A DNA stretch of 64,000 bases, taken from NCBI GenBank assembly GCA_900312665.1, contig ONZQ02000018.1, positions 62,001 through 126,000 on the forward strand, written 5' to 3'. This DNA is from Cephalotrichum gorgonifer. Lineage: Eukaryota > Ascomycota > Sordariomycetes > Microascales > Microascaceae. Both the position numbers and the translations under genes were made by a program. A model generated the notes under the pieces. That model had not been told where the DNA came from, searched no databases, and saw only the letters and a list, made by a program, of their open reading frames with translations. Of this stretch, positions 34,550 to 45,033 are shown piece after piece. The first letter of the stretch is position 1, and each line of letters begins with the position of its first letter.

Positions 34550-35079
34550 TTTGGCTCAACAGGTGCGAAAGCCAAACCCGGTTCTGGTTGAACCATAGAG
34601 TGGTGACAGCTTTGGTCTTGAAACGGGCATAGATATTCTTCCTGTTGATATATTTCTCCTAGTAGATTAGCGTAGTGAAAGTTGCAAATGTTACAATGGG
34701 GATGAAAGTAAAAGGGATATTTAAAAAAAGGAAAACATACATGGAACTACGTGAAGACTTTCCGTGTAGAGCTACATAGATGTGATAGCGAAGGCCTTTA
34801 ACGGCAATATTCTTGCTAACAAGGTACACTTGTACACCTTGCGCAGAGGGAAGGTGTTTTAGGGACCACCTGGTCCCCCCGTCTTCCTAGTCAGACTGAT
34901 CGAAGATATCCCCTGGATAGATCTTTGGGATTGAGCGTGGAACATATTGTGCCTCCCGTCGCTGGAGTTTTCAGATAGTATGCTAGATTATGTAGGGAGT
35001 CTTGAGGATTCAATCTAGTAATACATATCATCCCAGTCTCTCACCCTCCATGATGAACAAGACACGTATTGCCTGTATG
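34550..35079. other. Convergent 3' spacer
   Basis: AT-rich 3' flanks of two converging genes. No gene is seen. Confidence 0.6.
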
Positions 35080-36213
35080 TTACAACGCGAGTTGGATCGA
35101 GTCTCCATTCTCCGTCGGGCGGCCAAACGTAACTGATGCCCGTCTCTCCGATAGCTCCGTAATGATATTAAAGAGCGTCCCCGTCTTCGATCCGCCACTC
35201 TGCGAACGATTAATCGCGCAAGGGTACCCTTCCTTGTCCTTGAATATTTCAGATAAGCTGGACGCGGAAATATCTTTCCCTGAAGATACTTTCTCATCAA
35301 GGCGCTGGTGCATCCTCGCCAATCGGGCAGGGGAGTCGCACAGCCAGGGAAGCTCGTCCAGGCCCGGATGCGCGAGGAGGAGGTGGTTAGAATGTACTAC
35401 ACGGCCTTTCGCGTCCATATCCAGCTCCGTAATCCCCTCGCTCGTGCACTCGAGGCCTGTGGCCCCGGTCGTATCCGCTACCAGGATCTGGGCACTTCCT
35501 GCAACCCCATTTGCCTCCAACTTGTTGACGGCGTCCTGTCTCGACTCAGACTCGAGAACAGCCCCCAGACCGAGGTGCACCGGTAGCTTGAACTTATCCA
35601 CCCCGCGAGCCCGTATTGCGTTGAGGCATACGCCAACTCCCGCGTCGTTGAACCCGATCTTGCCAATCACCCCTGCCTCCGTAACCATCACGAAACTAGG
35701 GGTATTCGTGTCCGGCTGTGAGACGTGGCAGACGAGTAGGTTCGGCGCCTGCTCCACCATCCAGTCCCAGTTCTGTGCGAGGAATACCACTCCTACATTG
35801 GTTCTCAGCGCGACACTGGTACAGCCATCTACCTTGACAGGTAGGCGAGGCTGATCAGTGAAAATGCCGAAAACAATCTCGGTCCGGACGCTCAGGGCGA
35901 TGATATCAGTATCGTCGACTCCCGCGGCTTGTGCGATGCCGCGCATTTCCTCGAGGTGGGCGGGACATAGCCGCTCGAGAGTCTCGATGAACTGAGAGGC
36001 TTCCTTGCGTACACCCGTCCAGTCCAAGGCGCAGGTCCTCTGGAATAGGTCCCTGTAGAAGTCAAGGGAGCCGTGGACCTTGTCCTTTGCCTTGGAGCCA
36101 TGTTGGAGGCCGATCTAACGAAGTGTGGATTTTGTTAGCTTGTAGGTCATCGATGCCTGGAAAATGTGCTGATATACCTCAAATGGCGTCCCCGAGCAGT
36201 GTATCTCAAGCAT
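35080..36213 (-). CDS. Penicillin acyltransferase-like Ntn hydrolase (peptidase C45)
   Basis: A homologue of acyl-CoA:isopenicillin N acyltransferase (PenDE/AatA), an autoprocessing N-terminal-nucleophile enzyme that swaps or removes amide-linked acyl groups. Two exons, 36213-36178 and 36114-35080, give 356 residues; PenDE of Penicillium has about 357. The cleavage and nucleophile site is visible as VKVDGCTSVAL, with Gly109-Cys110 corresponding to the PenDE Gly102-Cys103. Other blocks are MLEIHCSGTPFEIGLQHG at the start, FLAQNWDWM, GVIGKIGFNDAGVGVCLN and SNHLLL. The C-terminus (QLAL) is not a clear peroxisomal PTS1, unlike Penicillium PenDE (ARL). No isopenicillin synthetase genes are in the window, so penicillin making is not implied. 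It is probably an IAT-like paralogue acting on another N-acyl compound. Confidence 0.88.
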
Positions 36214-36903
36214 GATAGGATTATTGCTCTCCTCGTGCGTTATGGGTCGACCGAAAAAGCCAACTCGCCGTGAGGATCAGAGAAATCAATACACGGATGA
36301 CATGATGGTGATCAGATCCTGGACCAATTACTGGTGTCCTCCATCCCCCCTTCTCTGGCCTGGGGCACCGCTTGCGAGCGACTGCGAGGAAATAGTGCCG
36401 GGAGAGGATCGCTTCCAACGCCAGGGTAGATACTATACAGGGTTATGTCTAGTGCGGTAAACTTTATTAGTCGCCCCAGGTTTGCTAGCGCTACGAACTA
36501 GTGGCTAGGATGATGCAGAATGATATGACATGAAAGCTAGTCAACCCCGCGTGCTTTCGGAGCTAAACACTAGTTAATCCATGTGTCCCCAGGCTTGCGT
36601 ACATGTCAGCGTTGTCATCGAGCCTCTAACTTTGGTAGCGCATGGACGAAGAATGAAGAGTCAACAGGGATGACTATGAAGCCGGAAATTTCGTGGCTAG
36701 TTAACAGCCCTAGCTTTATGAGGGAAGGGATGTGAGAACTCGGATGACAGGTTGGAATTTCGAGATCGATCGGGAGCAGAGGGTACGCTCATGGCCCGTC
36801 CACAAAGGTAGCGGGTTTTCTCCCAATCTATTATACATTCAACCATAAAATGAAATTTCGCTCAACCAGAGGTGGATCTCACGTCACCAACGTCACCCAA
36901 AAG
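36214..36903. other. No gene recognised
   Basis: Promoter region of the acyltransferase-like gene and the 3' flank of the damaged ThuA-like gene. No gene is seen. Confidence 0.5.
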
Positions 36904-37617
36904 TCAAAGCATATCGAGATTCACTACAATAGTTTCGTCCTCGGCGTTCACATCTACGGTGTATCCCAAGTGNNNNNNNNNNNNNNNNNNNNNCACATCT
37001 ACGTGTATCCCAAGTGTACCCCCCCCCCCCCCCCCCCCAAAAACCTGTCCCAAAACAATGGGCGACTCGGTTTTATCAACAATAGGATCGGACTGGAAAA
37101 CCGTCGACTCGATCACGGAACCCTCGCCCGGAAGATACCAGGCCGACGCGCGGTTGACGTTCTTGAGGTGGGTGGCCTTCTGGCTATAGGAAGGCGGGAG
37201 GCGCCGATCTGCTCCACAGGCGGCGTTGAAGTGGACGGTGGTCCGGTGGTAGTTGCTTTGCCTCCATGGCAGCGACCAGTTCTCTTGGATGTATTTATCA
37301 AAGTCGAGTGGCCGGACCGACGAGCTGAAGTAGGCGCCGAGGACGACAGTGCCGCCCATGCGCACGTACTGGATGAGGCGCTGCGTGACGGCGTCATATT
37401 TTGGTTTCATAATATCGCCATCTGAAATGAGGATGCTGCGAGGCTTTGAGTGCTTGTCCATGAGGGCACGCGCCTCGGAGGCGGTCGTTGCGCGTTCAAG
37501 GTTGGCTCAGCCTTCCATCGCTTTGAGGAGGTTGGACCATACCTGGTTTGTGAGATACTGACTGCTTTCGTCTCCGAATCCGAAGAGGAGGACCGTGGGC
37601 TTGGTGGGTTCAGCCAT
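36904..37617 (-). pseudogene. ThuA-like/class-I GATase-like gene, damaged at gap
   Basis: It encodes a fungal ThuA-like (class I glutamine-amidotransferase-fold) protein of unknown function. From ATG 37617 I read PTKPTVLLFGFGDESS, then RSILISDGDIMKPK, YVRMGGTVVLGAYFSS, YHRTTVHFN, RLPPSYSQKATHLKNV and a C-terminus LGYTVDVNAED. These blocks are in the order I know from related fungal proteins ending in GYVGDVNAEEG. Two defects exist. An in-frame TGA at 37510-37508 sits inside a conserved-length segment, and no normal-sized intron can remove it. A tract of about 20 C at 37019-37038 plus 21 N replaces the segment before LGY. The gap flanks duplicate each other, so part of the damage is an assembly artefact. 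True pseudogene and bad assembly cannot be separated here. Confidence 0.7.
36973..36993. other. Assembly gap (21 N)
   Basis: Twenty-one N. The 24 bases to the left (36949-36972) and 23 bases to the right (from 36994) are the same sequence except for one missing G. A poly-C run follows. This looks like a failed overlap at a homopolymer rather than missing unique DNA. Confidence 0.95.
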
Positions 37618-38665
37618 GGCGATGGTGACTTGTTGCGTGTGCTATATATCGATTAAGATGGAGAGAGATTGGAGTGGAGACGGGGAGGGATGGCGATACT
37701 TCACTTACGACTGATGTGGGTATAACTTTTCTGCCCTGAATATCACGTGTCTATGCTGCCCTAGTTTGTGTAGGACAGCATCTTTTTATGCCTTTATGGC
37801 AGTAGGAGTATAGAGGAAGCGGCGAGGAAGCATGGAGGGTGGCTATGGGACACATCCTTGGGTTAGGTAATCACTAACAAGTGCCATTACCTTCAAGGAT
37901 ATAGATGAATACCACTACCTATGCGCTAATAATCTTGCCAGTCTAGCTATAGCTAACGAACCAGACTTTCCTGTCGTATTTTTAAAGTGTGCCGGGCGTG
38001 TTTGGTTTTTTTCCACTTTACCATTCGCGCCCACGCAGCCCCACAACCTTAGCACCCAGTGACGTTTGCGTTGACCTGAGTTCTCCTGCGAGGTTCGGCC
38101 TCAGTAGAGGCCCGCCCTTCAGATCGACGGCCAGTTCCAACCAAAGTTTACCTCACGAGACAGAGATTGGGCGTGATTCATGCAGCCAGACCCGGGCCAA
38201 CACAACCGTTGTTGGGCTGCAAAGGGTGGCTTGGAGCTTGGCCAACCACAGCCACAGGCCAGATTGCTGGGCCTCCCGCACTTGGTTACACAAATGGAGA
38301 AGTGGAAAATGTCAGTTGCCATCCGGAGGCCCAGCAGTCTTCCGAATCCTAACCAGTAGTCCTAACATACATAGACTTACTCCGATTCGCCTTACGGAAA
38401 ACAATGGAATCGTATAGCGACAAACCTCCGGAGATATAAGGCGCAGAGTCGAACTCTGATGGCACATGCATGGCTCGCTCCTGAGAATCTGTGTTTCGTC
38501 AGACACTTCCACGGGTGTTCATCTTGCCTCGAAATCACTCCCACTCTGAAATCTGAGCGGAATTTCAAAGTGTTCACCTTCGCTTGTAGGTATTTGCAAC
38601 ATTCAAGCTGCAATTGACTTGTAGGTCTCATCATGCGACTAACTAAGGTTTAGGCAACCTTCAAT
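37618..38665. other. No gene recognised
   Basis: A spacer of about 1 kb. Frames of up to 143 codons occur on the plus strand near 37989-38417, but they have no domain and composition unlike the real genes. Confidence 0.45.
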
Positions 38666-39049
38666 ATGTCGACCGGAGCAATTCTGCTCGCACCACCTCC
38701 TTCCACTCCCCCGATCTGCTTTCGATGCGGGGAGCAGAGCAGGAGATTCAAAACCCGTCGTTCAAATACCAACGGCAACGCCGACAGGCCCTTCTTCAAA
38801 TCCACCTACTGCCCCAAATTCCTCGTCTTCGCTGACTACCGGGGGAACGAGCCGCATAACCCGCATTGTCCCTGCGGTTTTTCCAGCAAGAAACAGATTG
38901 CCGGACCGACGAAGAAGATCCCACGAGGATTGCACTACGTTTGTAGAATGGGGACGTGTGACTTTTATATGGAGGAGCGTGATAGCGAGGACAGGACGTC
39001 CGTTGACAAAGAGTTTTTAGAACAGTGGATTTCACTCAGGATTGTGTGA
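38666..39049 (+). CDS. GRF-type zinc-finger protein
   Basis: A small, intronless 127-residue protein of the fungal GRF zinc-finger type. GRF domains bind single-stranded nucleic acid in other proteins, but the role of these short fungal copies is unknown. The first finger starts ICFRCGEQSRRF (Cys18, Cys21) and continues with SNTNGNADRPFF and CPKFLVFADYRGN. The second has HCPCGFSSKKQIA and GLHYVCRMGTCDFY. In the first finger the usual second cysteine pair appears reduced to one (FFKSTYCPKF), so metal binding there may be weakened. Such genes are often multicopy and scattered in ascomycetes. Nothing nearby suggests a partner. Confidence 0.78.
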   Translation: MSTGAILLAPPPSTPPICFRCGEQSRRFKTRRSNTNGNADRPFFKSTYCPKFLVFADYRGNEPHNPHCPCGFSSKKQIAGPTKKIPRGLHYVCRMGTCDFYMEERDSEDRTSVDKEFLEQWISLRIV

Positions 39050-40001
39050 TGTTAGATGAACGTAGCCTGGAGAGTGGTATTAGCCTCAACGTATTGTGTA
39101 CTTTTAGAATAGATGTAGTCCACCTGATGGAGTGAGCGTTGTTCACATGCGACGGTTAATCAGAGGCACGATGATTGCTGGTTCTTTAGCGCGAGCCCGG
39201 TAGTGTAACGTTGTAGCTGCGAGTGCTTTACCGAGAATCTTTGGTTTACGAGAGATCTGCATCGCTAGCTGCGGGTCCCTGTAGGTTGTAGTCACGATCG
39301 GACGAGCGGATACCCAGCCTTGCCCCGTTGTTTCAGGTGAAAATGAGGTTGGATTCGGCAGTCCTCAAAGATGGGCCAGGGCAAGATACGAAGCTACCGA
39401 GGCCAATGCTCGAGCACAAAACGGAACGGATAAACCAGACAAAAAAATGCTGCCAAGGGTTGCATGGGTGCACATGGGAGCTCTGTGGGCGTGAATCTCC
39501 GACGAAGGCCGACTTCCTCGGAAGTCATGCGAATCTATAGCGCAGTAGGGTGGGTGGGACAGGGTGGTATCCGGGGCGAACGGAGCAACTTACCCAGCCG
39601 CTCTAAGATTAGTGCTAGCTTCTGGCGCCTAATGTATCTGTATCACAGTCGATCAAGCTAAATGCTTGGCTAGCTCTCCTCAATACTGAACAAGGTTTGA
39701 AAACACTGCAACGAATGCTTCCCACCGTTCCGCTGAACTTAGCCTAACCGAGCACAGAGATCCAAACTGGGTCCAGTACAATGGACCTGCGTCGCCGCCA
39801 CCTCAGAAGTTGAATTAAATGCAAATTTGTTATCAAAGGATAGTTTATTAGAATATTGCCCCGCCGGCGTCTAGCGAGTAAGCCAAGTGATCCCCGCGCC
39901 TGACAGAGCAAGGGTGGGAAATCCGACCTGGGCTACCCCAGGAACAGTGGTACGAATCTTGCAACGTAGCCATGCAACTGACCTCCTGTCTACATCTCCA
40001 T
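39050..40001. other. No gene recognised
   Basis: A spacer of about 950 bases with only short frames (70 codons or less). Confidence 0.5.
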
Positions 40002-41879
40002 CTACTCGTCATCCTGGATGTCGATAACGGTCTTCTTCCACTGGCGAGCAGGGATCTTCCGCTTGAACATTATGTCGATCTCGCGGTAGGACCGGCCCTT
40101 CATCTCAGGCAGGTAGAAGTAGGCCACGATCAAGCAGAAGAGACCGGTACCAGCCCAGACGTAACCGCACTTGCCGCCAAGGTTTCCACTCTATTCACCA
40201 TGTCAGCAAACCATCACTTGCAAAGAACTTCGGATGCGTAATTATCTTACCAGGGGGTTGAGCATATAACTTGCGAGGAAGATGCAAGGAATGTTCACGA
40301 GGTAGTACGAACCACGGCCAATTCCGGTCGTCAGAGGCCTGAGGCGGATGGACGAGGTCTCTCCGATGATGACCCACGAGGCGGGCGCAGGTCCGAGGGT
40401 GAAGAGGACGGAAACGATGAGACCGAGGGACGCCTGGGCCAGAGAGGCTGCGGTCGAGCGGCCACAAGAGGCGGCAATACCGACAGCCACCAGTAGGACG
40501 ACGTTGAAGGCCGAACCCCAGAGGTAGATGGTACGTCGGCCAAGGTAGGTTGTGAGAATCCAGGAAAGCATGACGAAGACGGTCTGAAGGGCAGAGGTGA
40601 TGAGACCCATGGCGAACGCAGTGTTCACGTCCATGCCGGCCTCTGTGCTTAGGAGTCAGTCCTGACAAATTCACATGAAAATAGCAAATAAAGAGCAACA
40701 ACTCACGTCTGAAGAAGAAGACAGCCTGGTTGGCAATCAGGTTACCCGTAAGGTTCTGGGCCGCGTACACACCGCACACGATGAGGGTACGGTAGAGGTC
40801 TGTGCCCTTGAACAGCTCCAGGTGGGTGGGCTCCTTCTCGGACTTCTCGAGATCGATGGTACGGCGCATCATGGCGACGGTTTCGTTGACGTTTTGGTTA
40901 GCCGACTGGCGCCCCAGTCTACGGAGGGCCTTCGCCGCATCCTCGAGACGTCCCTTGCGGACCAGCCACCAAGGCGACTCGGGCGCCAGGAAGAGCAGGA
41001 TGGCGAGAGGGGTGGGGAACATCCATTGGAGAGCAATAGGAATCCTTTTTTTCTTCTCGTTAGCATATGAATCAATTTGTCAGACGGAAGGCCACATACC
41101 TGTACGCATCAGAATCCTTTAAGGGGTTGTAGTAGTAGGTGACGCCACCAACGATGATAGCACCAATGGCCCAGAACATTTGCAACATCTGGGTAGCGGG
41201 GGCCCTCAGCGGGATCGGCACAATCTCGCTGCAGTATGCAGGCGAGTTGGCGATGAAGATGCCCCACGGCACGCCCTCGAGGAGCTGGGAAACAAGCATG
41301 ACCGGGAGCGAGTTGCCAAAGTAGAAGACGAAGATGAAGGCGTTCAGAGCCATGAGGCCTAATATGGTCGCCCAACGGTATCCGATACGGCTGGTGAGGG
41401 GGCCAGCGAGACAGACGCCGATGATGGCACCGATAGGCCCACCCATCTGAAGGGCAGACTGCCAACTAGTCACAATAACCCATTCTTTGTTCTTGGCGTC
41501 CCAGACGCCGTAATCTTCCGCAAACGCAGGCAGGGCGATGAAGTTGCCCATAAGGAAGACACAGTACGCCTCCATAATCTGTCAAGGATGGTGTTAGCTG
41601 TGTCCCTCCTCATTGGATAGAGAAAACTCCAAGCAGAGGCGGAAGGAATGAGTAGCTTACGATCGTGCAGGACATGACAAAGGCCCAGAGGGCGGCCATA
41701 GGGTAAGCCTTGACGGCGGCTACCACGCCCAGTTGATGCTCCGCATTCTCTGCCTCGATGGCGTCCGCCTTGTAATCGGAGAGCTTGGCTTTGTTGTCGA
41801 GGTCGGCCTCGTCGGCGTGGACGTGCTGCCCCTCAACCTCATCGACGCCCGTAGGCACTTTCTCATCGAGATTACCCAT
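40002..41879 (-). CDS. MFS sugar permease (alpha-glucoside permease-like)
   Basis: A plasma-membrane sugar/H+ symporter of the MFS sugar porter family. Five exons run from ATG 41879 to TAG 40002. The junctions are SCTI/IMEAY, DAYR/IPIAL, FFFR/QAGMD and NPL/SGNLG, all GT-AG and in phase. The N-terminal 60 residues are charged and cytosolic. Then come MEAYCVFLMGNFIALPAF, SRIGYRWA, PESPWWLVRKGRLEDAAKALRRLG, QNLTGNLIANQAVFFF, TYLGRRTIY and LPEMKGRSYREIDIMF. The asymmetric PESPWWL motif and the tail KRKIPARQWKKT recall fungal maltose/alpha-glucoside permeases of the MAL type. If so, it could import the substrate of the alpha-glucosidase at 19371, 20 kb away, though this is only a functional guess. 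The protein is about 520 residues. Confidence 0.9.
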
Positions 41880-44800
41880 GTTGGGATGGTGTTTGGCCGC
41901 AATGAATAATTAGGTGTAAGGACGAAGAAGCGGGGAACAAAAGAGGAACACAAGAAGTAAAGTGGGATGTACAGCTCATTTATAATACAACGTAATTCTC
42001 TCCCCCACTCTCCCTTCTCGCCCCCCCGACGCAGACAGCTGCTTTTTCGAGCCGGTGGAAGCGGGCCTATCGATCCCGGGTGGAAGTGGGCCTAAACGCA
42101 CCAACGGAAATTGGGCCTTTGTCCCTAATACCTGCTCCGAGTATTACTAGCATGGCATTGGAGGGCAGGCATTTAGGCAATCCGGGGTTTGTACTCTCTC
42201 TCATTTGGTCCATAGACGCACCTATTACAGATCGATCCTTCCGGTCCCGCAGCCTATCAGCAATCAGAATGTAAAGCTTAGCTCACAATGACTTCCACCC
42301 CGCAGCCACCACGGAAGGAGAAATTCTCCTCCCTTCTCCCCGATTCAGACTAGCCACGGCGCCACTCCGGCGCTTGCGGGGAGTGGTGCGGGTCGCAGTT
42401 GGTTACATGTAAAGGTTACACTACAAGTCGAGAACGGAACAATGTCCTCCCTCTCTTTCACTTTCTTTCAGACACAACTGGCGCGGGTCGAGCCAGGTTA
42501 CATACGAGGGTTACTTTGTAGGGTAGGACGCACCCGTACCAGGATTGACCTTTATTGGCATGTATGTGAGTATCTCTTTTCTCTCACCTACAAGCGTGGG
42601 TATGTAGCGTAAGGCAGGGGTGGCTAAACCCAAAAGCCTCAGGTAAAGAAACAGTTTGCAGGCAGGGGATTTGTCATTAAATTGGTATTTCGCACAAATC
42701 TCTTCATGCAAGTGCCTTCTCGAACAAATAGAGGCGGGAAATACCTACTCAGCCTCATGCCGATCCATCAATATTCCTGAAAACCTGTGCTTGAAGAATA
42801 TTCTGTGAGTGGAAAGGGGGGTGATCGGGCAGGGAGGTGAGGCATGGAGGAGAGTTACTTGTACAAGTACAAGTGCCTACGACAACCATGACAATGGATG
42901 GTCGACTTCCCCACGGCAAAGCCCCACTTGGACAACGAGGGAGCATCCTGCAATTTCCCCGACTTCCCCGACTTCTTCCCCGACTTCCCCAACTTCCCCA
43001 ACCTGCCTAATGTTCCCACGCTACCAGTAGTACTGGACCAAAATCAATTCAGTTATTAATCTACTACGTACATAACGGGTTGCCCCTGCAAGCGGCGAGA
43101 TGTATGCCCTTAATACTCCGTAGTTGATCATCTTAAGAGAGCCTCAGGTTTGCGGTCGGACCCTTGCTGCACTCTTACCTCCCGTGAGCTCAGAGGACCC
43201 TGAGCTCACCTGACTTAAGCCTCTTTCAACGAATGGTGTCGCATTCGTATTATCGATACTCCGAAAGCTGAGAGCCTCGGCATATCTCTGATGCGAGTCC
43301 AAACGCGTGAGCACGAGGTGTGGCTCGGAGAAGCGACCCAATCGGACCAAGATGGATTTGAGCCGTGCCCAATGGATTGCCGAAGCAAGCTTGGTTCTTT
43401 TGTACAGGACGGGAGAAGACAACTCCCGGATCCCTGCAAAGGAAATTTCCAACGTACCAACGTACCGTGCCCCCACTGCATGTAACTGTGACTTCAGTGT
43501 CAGATCCAGCAAGGTGGGTCGACAAAACAGGGCATGAGGCGACTAACTACCCCGCACGCTTCTAACCCGGGAAGGAAGGAGGGAAGAAGGAAAGAGGGGG
43601 AGAGAGAAGAGAGAGCCATGGCTTCTTTCCACACATAGGCACACGACTTCACTTCCTTCCCCAGACATATATATACAATATGTCACTCCTCCCCTTAAAA
43701 AATAACCACACAATACAATACTGTAACGAATACAGTCCTAGGGCTGTATTCGATCAATGTTCACGAGAGTGCCGTTGACCCTCTATACCGCTTGATTCGC
43801 CGCGTACATGCCGCGTCTAACAAGTCAAGGTTTGAACCGTGAGTTCTCGAATATGTGCGCGTCAACAATCGCATAGGCTACCTCCGGCCCAATCAATTAT
43901 TGTGTCAGCAACTTATACTCCGTACGGCCATCCCCGAAGACCAGGAGGACGGGCCTGCCTGGAAACCCGAGTCCGAAAACATACCAATGCTTCAGACGTC
44001 AAGAAGTACGTCAAACCAGGCAGGACGACCCCCGCGGCGACTGAGACAAGCATCCCGACATACCTTAATCGTCGAATCCGTCGAGAATGCCGTCGAGCGT
44101 CATCAGCCAATCCCTCTTCCGTATAAATAGAATAGAGATGATTACCGAACGGCGTTTGCCATACCAACAGATTGGGGATATCTTCGTCGTCTACTGAGAG
44201 AAGAAAATCGGCAGAACAAGATAGAGAACAGCCGAAATTATGATGAGGACCTTCCACACGGATCATCCTCAGCTTGCCACCCCGTCCAATGCATCTGTGG
44301 CGGACCTGGAAGCAATAGTAAGCGACCCTATGAGCGTCTAGTTAAATCTCCGATAGCTAGCGCGCGGTAAAGGGCACAGCCACGATCCAACCCCATGGGA
44401 AAGGGATGTCTATGATAGGTAGGGCTATATTGTGACATTGCAAGATCGGCGTATGGGCTTGCCCTTGAACACTACGGGCCTGACCCCATGTACGTTTCCA
44501 CTTGCGCCGCAATCAGATTGCGCAGCCTTGAGGCCATGAACGCTCCGCTGGTAGGAGAAGCAAGGGTCGTAGTAGGCCAAACGAGCCGCGAATGCAAACT
44601 ATCTGCGAACCGAGTCTCTCGTGGGATGTAGTGGAACCCACTGGGGCAATGGCCTCTGCTATGGATAATTTGTACACGTGGAAAACCCATAAGCCGAGTA
44701 ACCGGCCCAATCGTTAGAATGAAGCATAGGGCGCTGGTAAGAGAAGTAGACGGGAATCTCTTTGCTCTCATCGCTACCCACAGCCCACTCCCTCTTCATT

Positions 44801-45033
44801 TGGCCAGAGATGACTTTCAAAAAGTAAAAGTTTGGCGCAAATTCATTACTCTTACTCTTCTACCTTTACCAGATCTCTCGAGATAGTGGATACTACGAAG
44901 TTACAAAAGCAGGGGCCATGAATAGATATGATTTGCCTCCTGTCCTATAGCATTTGTCCATTGCAAATTAATACAAAAACATACCCAAACCCAACTATCC
45001 TGAGTATTCCATACGGTAGTGCGCTCGGTTCTC
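41880..45033. other. Long spacer with no gene recognised
   Basis: About 3.1 kb without a supportable gene. It holds a CTTCCCCGA-type simple repeat near 42957-43008 and a purine-rich GGAAGGAAGGA tract near 43568-43615. Many short frames overlap on both strands. I checked for tRNA-like B-box sequences and found none with a matching A-box. Confidence 0.45.
42957..43008 (+). repeat. Pyrimidine-rich simple repeat
   Basis: An imperfect tandem array with units like CCCCGACTT and CCCCAACTT, about five copies. It is probably slippage-generated and non-coding. Confidence 0.55.

Noticed and set aside
35080..36213. Part of a penicillin biosynthesis cluster
   Set aside because: Only the acyltransferase-like gene is present; no NRPS or isopenicillin N synthase, and no PTS1-like C-terminus.
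38436..38460. Possible tRNA T-arm (GAGTTCGACTC on the minus strand)
   Set aside because: The stem does not pair with a seven-base T-loop and no anticodon arm is present.
43800..43910. Possible tRNA (GGTTCAAACC B-box-like sequence on the minus strand)
   Set aside because: No matching A-box and no cloverleaf could be drawn.
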